A DNA stretch of 33,967 nt, taken from a virus. Location: IMG/VR virus record IMGVR_UViG_3300030118_004810, positions 1 to 33,967 of that record. The stretch is one strand, 5' to 3'. The translations under genes and the position numbers were made by a program. The notes beneath the pieces were generated by a model. That model saw only the letters and a program-made list of their open reading frames with translations. It searched no databases and was not told the DNA's origin. Below are positions 27,801-33,967 of the stretch, in pieces; position 1 is the stretch's first letter, and each line of letters opens with the position of its first letter.

Positions 27801-30800
27801 TGTAACACTAAAATCTATTCTTTTAAAATACTCAAACCTTTCAGCTAATTCACCAGCTATTGAATATTCTTCATCTAATACTTTATTTATTTCAGCTACC
27901 TCGTTTTTTAATTTATTTATGTCCTGAAGATTTAAAGTTCCTTTTCTTTTACCTAACATTTCTACAATAGACTGGTATCTATCTATTACACTTGCTGGTA
28001 CTATTTTAGGATTCACAGCTAACATTCTTTCCAGTAATATATTTAAAGTTTGGTCTGCTCCTATCTTTCCTTTTATATTTTTTCTTGCTGTTCTTCTTAA
28101 TTTATTTATATTACTATCTATCTTTTCTTTTTTCTTAGCAGCTCTATCTGCTTCTTTTGCTGCCTTACCTTCTAATTTTATCTGGTCTTTCAGAGCCTCT
28201 GCTTCATCCACAGTAACTTCTTTCTTTTTCTTAGTTCCCTCTACTATTTTTTTAGCAGGAACACCTCTGCCTTTTTTACTTACAGGAGCAATACCGCCTT
28301 TATCCAGCATCTCTTTTTGCTGAACCTCATCTTTTAATCTTATATCTTGTAACGACTCTCTGTCTGGGTCAACAGCTAATACAGCTTCTATATTTTTTTG
28401 TGTAGCTTTTAATCCTGTTAGCTCTTCAAACCGAGCTTCTAAGTTATTTAATTTTAAGGTACGAGCTTGCTTAGCACGTGATATTTTAGGTAGAGTGGGA
28501 TTGTTTATAGCATATTCAAAAAACTTTTCCATAACTAAATCATAATCCTGATTTGTCCTATCTGCTACTTCTTGTATTTTAGTATCAAACCCTTCAACTT
28601 TTCCTTTAGTTATAAATCTTCTTCTTATTTGTGGCGTTAAGTTTTCTTTATCATTAAATTCACTCCACTCTTGTTCAGTTAAACTAACACCCTCAAATTC
28701 ATTAGTGGCGTCAATTTCTATTTCTTCCTGCCTTTTCTCATTAGCTACTTTTTTTTCTGTTTCTATAGCCTCAGCTACCTCTCTAACATTTTCACTTTCT
28801 AATATTATATTATCAGCTTGTTCAGGATTTACTTCGCTTATATCTGTATTAGGATTGTTTTCTTTAAAAATTTGCTCTGATGTTCTCCCTTCATTTACAT
28901 CAATACCCTCTTGCAGTAAGGCGTTTCTTACCGCTTGACTTTTAATTGAGTTTACATCTTTTACAGGTCTTCCTGTTTTAGCTTCTACCACTTGAGCCTT
29001 ACCTTCAGCATCTACCTCTATTTCATATTTTTTACTGCCTTTTATTTTCTTTCTTTCAGGCTGTGCTTGTCTTTTTGTTTCAGGTCTTTTTTCAGTTACA
29101 TCTGTGTCTTGATCTGCCATAAATTCAGCAACAGATTTATATATTTTTCCTATCTTTCCCTCTACTAATCCCGCCTTAACTAATTTTTCATAAGCCCTTC
29201 TAACAGAGATTAAATCATCTTGTATACCATAACTTTCATAAGAAACACCAGCTTCTGAATCCTTCTTTGCTTTTTCTATATATGCCTCTACTGTTCTCTC
29301 TGATTTAAAACTACCATCAGCTGTTGCCATAGCGGCTATTAACTCATTCTCAGTCTTACCTTCTGGATTTGCTAAAACATCTTCTGCTTTAAATTTAGAG
29401 GTTAGTCCCTGTCCTTTTCCGTTTTTTGTTGCTTCTCTTTTAATATAATTATTAATCATCTCTTGGTTAGGGTTTTCCTTATCCCTCATCATTGCAAGAG
29501 TTCTTTTTTGTTTTTCAGTAAGAGTTTCTTCCAGTTGTGATAATCTGTTTTCTTCTGGAGTTATTATTATTTCCGTCTTCTCTGTTTCTGTCTCTTCGGT
29601 GGTTTCGGTGATTTGTTGCTCCTCTCTTGTAGATTCTTCGGTGGTCTGCCCTCGCTCATCCACCTCTTGAACATCTGTGGCTTGAACTTCGCCATCCACC
29701 GCATCTGTGCTTTGCTCTTGAACGGCATCTTGTCTTTGTATTATATCATTAATTTGTTGTTTTATCTCACTTCTTTTTAGCTTTGATGCTTCCCCTGTAT
29801 CTTCAGCTAATTCGTTTAACTTTTTTTGGAGTGGTAGTATTTCATCTATCTTTGCTTGGTCAGTTACTCCGGCTCTTTTTAGCTGCCCTTCTATTACCGC
29901 TTTCTCATGTAAATCATCTTTTCTTTTTTTTGCTTTTGCTTCAAGCTCAGGATTATTTTTTATTGTTAACTCAGCTTTAGCAAAATCTTCATCAGGTGCA
30001 TTTTCTACAAAGTCTTCCATAGTGGATGCAGTAGTCTGAGACATTTCTTCACCACCATTCTTTTTATTTATATAATACTTTGGGGATTTGTATATACCAT
30101 ACCCTACACTAAGCGGTGCGGTAGCCATACCAGCTATACCTTCAAACCCAATCTCTGCTACATCCATTTCTTGGCCAGCCACTAATCTACCAGCAACTTC
30201 TCCTGTTGACCCTCCAACTGCCTCAACTCCAAATCCAGCTCCTAAAGCCCCTAACTTTCTTGTTTTAGTTAAAGGACCTCCTCTGTAAACTTTTGCCCCT
30301 ACAGAGCTTGCTAAACGAGCAGTAGCTCCCTCTATAATACCAATAGCCAAACCTCTTCCTGCTGCTTTATATCTAATAGAGCTAAGTGCTTCTTCGTCTT
30401 CTAATACTGTTCTTACATTGTCAGTAGTAAAATCTAACTCTCTTTCCTCTAATTCTTTTTGTAATAATTCTGCAAAAGTAATCCCCGTTTCTAATGTAGC
30501 TCCTGCCGCTCCCATTGCGCCCCCTAAAGTTCCTATTATAGGAAGAACAAATGATCCAGCTGCACCACCGGCAATACCAGCTCCTATGGTAGATGCGTTT
30601 AATAATTGTGTAGTAGATGAAACAAAAATCTGAGGAACTACAGATGGGTTAGCTACAACTCCTTTAATAAAACCCCAAAGACTTCCTCCTTCACTTTGAT
30701 AAATACGATTAAAGTCTTTCATTTCATCAGACTCTCCTCTTGATTGTAAAGATTGTTGAGCTTGTATAAACTCTTGTATATCTTGGTCAGTTACATTTTG

Positions 30801-31415
30801 ACCTTTTGCAAATAATTCTAAAGACTCATCAAGAGTAGCTCCTTGAGCAATACCTGCCGCACCTGACCTATATAAGTCTCCAAAAAAATCTGTTAAAAAA
30901 TTTTTTCCAAATGCCCTTTCTATAGCTGTATCTTTTTCTTTTACTTGTAAGTCTTGTGGTGTACGGTATGGATTGTAACGTGGAGTTTCTGCAACAGTAG
31001 GAACTTCAACACTTTCAATTTCAGAAACATCTGTAGGTGTTCCTACTTCTATTTCCTCTACTTCTACTCCCTGACCTCCTTCTGGAACTTGTACTTCAAG
31101 AGAATCTTCTACCTCAACTGTTTGTTCTGGTAAAGCCGATGAACCATCCACCTCCTGAATTGTAGTATCTGATTCCATAGTCTCCTGTTGATTTTGACCA
31201 GATAAGTCTGAATCGTCTTTTTTTTTTACAGGCTCTTCCCATAACGAGGTAAATTGTTCTAATTGAACTTTTTGAAATAAACCTTTGTTTTTACCTATAT
31301 TATAAATTTCCTTCTGCTGTCTCGGAGACATTGTGTTCCACATCTTTAAAGTTACCTTATCTGTTATAAGGTTATTTTTAAGATAAAGATTATATAACTG
31401 TTCTTTTTGATCCAT
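24843..31415 (-). CDS. Giant 2190-residue virion-type protein
   Basis: The N-terminus (YLKNNLITDKVTLKMWNTMS, PRQQKEIYNIGKNKGL) resembles the short N-terminal segment of very long proteins in marine Bacteroidetes phages. An acidic Val/Glu/Gln linker follows. Around residues 250-330 lies a Gly/Ala-rich hydrophobic region (IGAGIAGGAAGSFVLPIIGT) that may cross membranes. Residues about 500-1250 are mostly charged coiled coils, including long Glu/Gln/Thr and Lys/Glu/Ala tracts. The last 700 residues have hydrophobic stretches (LLSSMLGAGLLGLFF) and DRAADFMSRQGYRTVLAGTG, recalling internal virion or polyvalent proteins. A role in DNA ejection is inferred. It lies two bases after the 703-residue gene. 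Confidence 0.75.
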   Translation of the reverse strand: MDQKEQLYNLYLKNNLITDKVTLKMWNTMSPRQQKEIYNIGKNKGLFQKVQLEQFTSLWEEPVKKKDDSDLSGQNQQETMESDTTIQEVDGSSALPEQTVEVEDSLEVQVPEGGQGVEVEEIEVGTPTDVSEIESVEVPTVAETPRYNPYRTPQDLQVKEKDTAIERAFGKNFLTDFFGDLYRSGAAGIAQGATLDESLELFAKGQNVTDQDIQEFIQAQQSLQSRGESDEMKDFNRIYQSEGGSLWGFIKGVVANPSVVPQIFVSSTTQLLNASTIGAGIAGGAAGSFVLPIIGTLGGAMGAAGATLETGITFAELLQKELEERELDFTTDNVRTVLEDEEALSSIRYKAAGRGLAIGIIEGATARLASSVGAKVYRGGPLTKTRKLGALGAGFGVEAVGGSTGEVAGRLVAGQEMDVAEIGFEGIAGMATAPLSVGYGIYKSPKYYINKKNGGEEMSQTTASTMEDFVENAPDEDFAKAELTIKNNPELEAKAKKRKDDLHEKAVIEGQLKRAGVTDQAKIDEILPLQKKLNELAEDTGEASKLKRSEIKQQINDIIQRQDAVQEQSTDAVDGEVQATDVQEVDERGQTTEESTREEQQITETTEETETEKTEIIITPEENRLSQLEETLTEKQKRTLAMMRDKENPNQEMINNYIKREATKNGKGQGLTSKFKAEDVLANPEGKTENELIAAMATADGSFKSERTVEAYIEKAKKDSEAGVSYESYGIQDDLISVRRAYEKLVKAGLVEGKIGKIYKSVAEFMADQDTDVTEKRPETKRQAQPERKKIKGSKKYEIEVDAEGKAQVVEAKTGRPVKDVNSIKSQAVRNALLQEGIDVNEGRTSEQIFKENNPNTDISEVNPEQADNIILESENVREVAEAIETEKKVANEKRQEEIEIDATNEFEGVSLTEQEWSEFNDKENLTPQIRRRFITKGKVEGFDTKIQEVADRTNQDYDLVMEKFFEYAINNPTLPKISRAKQARTLKLNNLEARFEELTGLKATQKNIEAVLAVDPDRESLQDIRLKDEVQQKEMLDKGGIAPVSKKGRGVPAKKIVEGTKKKKEVTVDEAEALKDQIKLEGKAAKEADRAAKKKEKIDSNINKLRRTARKNIKGKIGADQTLNILLERMLAVNPKIVPASVIDRYQSIVEMLGKRKGTLNLQDINKLKNEVAEINKVLDEEYSIAGELAERFEYFKRIDFSVTENTSYEAVLDKMLEQGEITQDEKKLMEKYKNQIAPKERVEKTPEAIQEEKEGAIKNIEKADNTTKVPENLSSDQKGLVRKFRKLLRNKEVLMMMEPYELKNMVGLLDNVNNGYVPHLLQLYTTSMQAKLAAMEKASPSIKKGKMLPFTKMYANFKNLFTKKGAVLEAIRRNPLAYIDQIFGDFKTKNLYEAIFEPTAKAQSRYATATKEIRNKLNKAKNDVFKSFGNDPNKTTLSAYKQQLYLLQREFESNPDNKFVNPAIDVLKATIKAIDEQKTNLTEKDAAALQDILEKFQTEDGKSIDNEKLFNSFNDAEKASIKTVDEINAANEPAAVFTASTIRGNSFNALNNYVHHNVLFTADADSDATAPDFVGNYMKGLKPSTKGQSLIKRTGDVNPLNFDVYSSTRKGAEYVMLDYHMTEPIRLARKTINETKKILEAEGRIPSEQREMINALERAYEEVNKNVLTNDFGETTLADRAADFMSRQGYRTVLAGTGRFVAELLSNIGMALFVDQDAFQNGMNYQEFIFSDVGAKIMDNVGSAQKDRVFAEGLAGRFVDPNVVERAEGGAGNQINSDIQNKVKQIWSFADQKWLGNVERIADYLISTPDKVVMRPMWFGSFAKEFKSITGQDVDFNKIAEGDQEYIQANQEAIDAATQQADEVTTYIGAADNPYMGILKGTSKPNDSVSKKAFNNFNNFMTRFLIFEFVTARSALQAITGNESRLTQEQGAKILAGVTTRMVTYSLLSSMLGAGLLGLFFEDDEEDKSLEKQFGQALGQTFTSLLIGRDFGNAVKAILNIGVEKFNESHLEFLRDGEYDPYKDSLQYSVLPKKQQGQGITMGDLLLRFGGSFGPALSTADLIVRKVSEPARKTPEARERQLNEQLIRMPLEVAGNLGLIPIYKDVRKVAIQEIYKDLRKAKKSKFKKRSKEELEKIKKTNPRLYKQIMQNNPEVSKTNKKKSEYDTYIRNPRLWKQKNPGKPIPKRP

Positions 31416-31417
31416 TA

Positions 31418-33529
31418 TTACTGTTGAAATACATTATCTCCTTCAACCACTTCTTCCTCTTCTGTTTCTCTGGCTCCTGGAGGTACATAGTTGGCAGGGT
31501 CTTCTTGATACTTTCTATACTCTTCTTGGTTTGCAGCCATGTCACCAAACTTAACAACAAATTCAGTATAAGAAATTGCTTCTTGTCCTTCTATCTCTTC
31601 TTTTTCTGCAATTTGATTTGCAATACCAGCTAATGTCATTGGGTCAATAATAAATTTATCCATCCATTGCTTCATTGCAGATGTTTTTATACCATTTGAT
31701 GACATAATTTTTAACGCTGCATCTCTTGCAGCGCCCTCTTCTGTTGGAGGGAACTCAAATTCTTGTCCTCCCACATCAAATATTAACTTACTTGCGTCTA
31801 TTTTTCCATCATTTGTTAGCCCAAATCTTGCGTCAATAGGCCCCGACTCTAACAATTTGTTTTTTAAGTTAGGGTCCATAGTCCCGCTGATATAGGTTCC
31901 TAAAGCATTTGTTACTTCATCTACTGCATCTTTAGTTACATATTCACCAATAGTAAAGCCTAATCCAACTGCTAAAGCTGCTGGTGGACCACCAATCATC
32001 AAGGCTCCTGCCATAGGGACTGCGGCAAAGTTTGCGGTATTTCCACGCATATGTGTTCTAATATTATCTCCAAGCTCTTCTTTTAAATATGCAGTTCCTG
32101 TACCCTCATAATCTCCATACATTGCGGTAGCGCTACCATCTCTATATTGATAAGGAATTATTTTTGCGGTTTCAGCTTCTTTATTTATTTTTTCTTTTAA
32201 CTCTAAAGTTCTGTTTTGTATGTCAGCATTAATTAACATTTGCTGTGTTCTTTGCAGTCCTGATAACTCTCTATCATCTATTAAAGAATTAATATTTGCT
32301 ATGTTAGCATTTACTTGTTTTTCTTTTATAGCTGTATTTAATTTATCATTTAAAATTTTAGCTTGAGTTGCATCAATAGTATTGTCTTTTAATGCTTCTG
32401 ATACTGCAACTTTTCTTTCATTTAACTCTCTTTCGCTAATTGAGCTTAGTATTTCTTCGTCTACTAATCGGTCTACATCAGATGAAAGTTTTTCAAATCC
32501 TTTTCTTACCTCATACTTTTCATCTAACTGTAACATAGCCTGACCATATAATAAATCCTCTACTTTTTTCTTTATCTTATCATTATTAACAGCATCAGTA
32601 TCTAATACTGGACGTCCATTAACTATTTTCATTACCACTACATCTTCAGTATTTTCATTTACTTCTGCTGCTTCAGGAGTACCTGCATAAACATACTCCG
32701 CCCCAATACTTGGTGAACCTGCTAATGTAGCTACTGCTTTATCAGTTAACAAACCTCTGACCTGCTCTCTCATTTGTTCTTGAAAACCTTCCTCATTTCT
32801 TAATGTACCATAACCTTCTCTTGAATTTACCTGTTGTCTATCTCCTAATGTTTCTTTAACTAATACCCCTAATTCAGTTACTGTTCCTTTTACATATTGT
32901 ATTGGGTCAATCTTAGTGTACTGAGTTTTAAACCTGGTATTAATTGTGTTCATAGAAACGTGCTTACCTGGATCATCTGAGGGCTTTCCTGTAGCTGGGT
33001 CAACCTCTACTAAAGACAATCTTCCTGTTTGCGGGTTTACATAGCCCTGAATATTTTCTAAGTTACCGAAGGCAACATTTTGTTCGTTAAGCCACTGTTC
33101 TAAATTAGAGGCTTCACCATCATCAATTCTTTTTACATATTCTGCATAATCATCATTCCATTGTTTTGAAACATTTGAAAATTGTTTCCAGTCAGCTAAG
33201 ACTCTTTGCTTTGCTTGAGCAAACTCTGTTTGAGATATCAAACCTCTTTTAAACAAATCGTTTTGTACTCTTAAAAATTCTGCTGATTCTTTACTCATTC
33301 CTAAAGCTAATGAACCTAAATCAGCATTGTCATATTGCTCTAACGTATTTAAAATAGTATCAGCCTCAATAGTGTTTTGTTCTATCTCAGCTTTTTTGGC
33401 TTCACGATCTTCTTTTAACTTTATTAAATCGTCTGATAATGTTTTTGATATAGTGCTCCAGTCTATTACCGACTTAGTTAAGTCTCTCTCTACATATGTG
33501 CTAAAATCTATTTGTTGTTTTGTTGCCAT
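31418..33529 (-). CDS. Large coiled-coil virion-associated protein
   Basis: The 703-residue protein begins MATKQQIDFSTYVERDLTKS. It has a long N-terminal coiled coil (DDLIKLKEDREAKKAEIEQN and more), then a central region with VNPQTGRLSLVEVDPATGKP. A second coiled-coil section with many Glu/Lys residues comes next. A hydrophobic Gly/Ala segment lies near residues 500-535 (FAAVPMAGALMIGGPPAALA, VGLGFTIGEYV), and the C-terminus is acidic. Paired with the giant protein two bases downstream, it resembles podovirus-type internal virion protein sets. No enzymatic motif is seen. Confidence 0.7.
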   Translation of the reverse strand: MATKQQIDFSTYVERDLTKSVIDWSTISKTLSDDLIKLKEDREAKKAEIEQNTIEADTILNTLEQYDNADLGSLALGMSKESAEFLRVQNDLFKRGLISQTEFAQAKQRVLADWKQFSNVSKQWNDDYAEYVKRIDDGEASNLEQWLNEQNVAFGNLENIQGYVNPQTGRLSLVEVDPATGKPSDDPGKHVSMNTINTRFKTQYTKIDPIQYVKGTVTELGVLVKETLGDRQQVNSREGYGTLRNEEGFQEQMREQVRGLLTDKAVATLAGSPSIGAEYVYAGTPEAAEVNENTEDVVVMKIVNGRPVLDTDAVNNDKIKKKVEDLLYGQAMLQLDEKYEVRKGFEKLSSDVDRLVDEEILSSISERELNERKVAVSEALKDNTIDATQAKILNDKLNTAIKEKQVNANIANINSLIDDRELSGLQRTQQMLINADIQNRTLELKEKINKEAETAKIIPYQYRDGSATAMYGDYEGTGTAYLKEELGDNIRTHMRGNTANFAAVPMAGALMIGGPPAALAVGLGFTIGEYVTKDAVDEVTNALGTYISGTMDPNLKNKLLESGPIDARFGLTNDGKIDASKLIFDVGGQEFEFPPTEEGAARDAALKIMSSNGIKTSAMKQWMDKFIIDPMTLAGIANQIAEKEEIEGQEAISYTEFVVKFGDMAANQEEYRKYQEDPANYVPPGARETEEEEVVEGDNVFQQ

Positions 33530-33532
33530 AAT

Positions 33533-33967
33533 CTATGAATTTGGTGTGCTTATTCCATATTTAGCCATTGTCTCTTCAAATGTTGGAAAAATACTCTGTA
33601 ATAATGGAGAAGTACCTACACCGATTTGACCAGCCATTGGAGGTGTTAATGAACCAATAGCCGCTTGTTCTTCTAAAAACACTCTCTCTCTTGTCTTAGG
33701 GTCTGTTTGAAGAAGTCTTTGCCCTTCTTCAGTAGCGTAAAACCCTTCTTTACCCACGCCTTCTGGCGTTATACTAAAGTCTTGTTGTTGGGCATCTAAA
33801 CTTGCCTCCACATCTGCATCAAACTCTTTGTCTGACATTTTAAAAAATCTAAAATCTTCAGCGTATTTTGAAGGGTCTGCGGCATATTGCTGAGGAGTTA
33901 TATTGTTTTCTTTTAAAAACTTATCCAACTGCCTGTCATCTTTATTTTTTTGATATAAGTTTGTTTG
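33533..33967 (-). CDS. Hypothetical structural-region protein, 5' truncated
   Basis: The frame ends at 33533 and stays open to the right edge of the window (residues QTNLYQKNKDDRQLDKFLKE at the edge), so its true start lies outside. The first in-window TTG at 33928 is not a convincing start. At least 144 residues are present. They contain ITPQQYAADPSKYAEDFRFF, then EVDAEFDADVEASLDAQ-like acidic helices, and a GYPLLQSIFP-type hydrophobic end near ATFEETMAKYGIST. It is upstream of the 703-residue gene by three bases, hence co-transcribed. No domain recognised. Confidence 0.65.
   Translation of the reverse strand, partial: QTNLYQKNKDDRQLDKFLKENNITPQQYAADPSKYAEDFRFFKMSDKEFDADVEASLDAQQQDFSITPEGVGKEGFYATEEGQRLLQTDPKTRERVFLEEQAAIGSLTPPMAGQIGVGTSPLLQSIFPTFEETMAKYGISTPNS

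Noticed and set aside
1-33967. tRNA genes, CRISPR arrays, insertion sequences, attachment sites, diversity-generating retroelement.
   Set aside because: No cloverleaf with a T-loop consensus, no regularly spaced identical repeats with unique spacers, and no transposase, integrase or reverse transcriptase motif was seen.

Overview
The window looks like about 34 kb of a tailed bacteriophage genome (or a prophage/metagenomic phage contig) that infects a member of the Bacteroidota, most likely an aquatic Flavobacteriia-type host. Three things point there. The DNA is AT-rich with tightly packed small genes. Start codons are preceded by A/T-rich leaders such as AAATTAAATG instead of Shine-Dalgarno sequences. 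Several control regions carry the Bacteroidota promoter signature TTTG-N19/20-TAnnTTTG, best seen at 11157-11187. The primase-helicase N-terminus also resembles the BT4734/VirE-like domain common in Bacteroidetes elements. The host itself is inferred. No terminase, portal, capsid, integrase, DNA polymerase, tRNA or CRISPR was found.

Layout. (1) 1-7827, leftward: late genes. These are a partial repeat-rich tail fibre, a small predicted outer-membrane barrel, a tail/fibre protein, a lysis cassette (GTA-type holin, T7-lysozyme-like amidase, membrane coiled-coil protein), a small structural protein, a run of about a dozen tiny mostly Lys/Arg-rich proteins, and an overlapping inner-membrane/lipoprotein pair that looks like a two-component spanin. 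(2) 7862-8302, rightward: a lone winged-helix-like gene. (3) 8268-10141, leftward: phage groES and groEL. (4) 10142-11234: two intergenic control regions flanking one small gene. They hold a phased 11-bp iteron array, a leftward terminator, a G/T-rich compositional island, two DnaA-box-like repeats and the main rightward promoter. (5) 11235-24605, rightward: early genes. First come many small unknown proteins interspersed with structured RNAs, including a hammerhead ribozyme at 11642-11699. A replication/recombination module follows: DUF3310-like protein, stand-alone DnaA domain IV, annealing protein, PD-(D/E)XK exonuclease, SSB-like protein, primase-SF3 helicase, SNF2 helicase and VRR-NUC nuclease. 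(6) 24589-33967, leftward: a small unknown gene, a giant 2190-residue virion-type protein, a 703-residue coiled-coil protein and a 5'-truncated gene.

How it works together. Rightward transcription from 11187 would make replication proteins that remodel host replication. A DnaA-like DNA-binding protein, a primase-helicase and possible clamp-binding and SSB-tail peptides are present, but no polymerase is seen, so the phage probably borrows the host's. Leftward transcription makes virion and lysis proteins, and the phage chaperonin may fold some of them. The most striking non-protein features are the hammerhead ribozyme, a four-segment RNA with mutually exclusive stems at 16373-16501, and the control region at 10142-11234.
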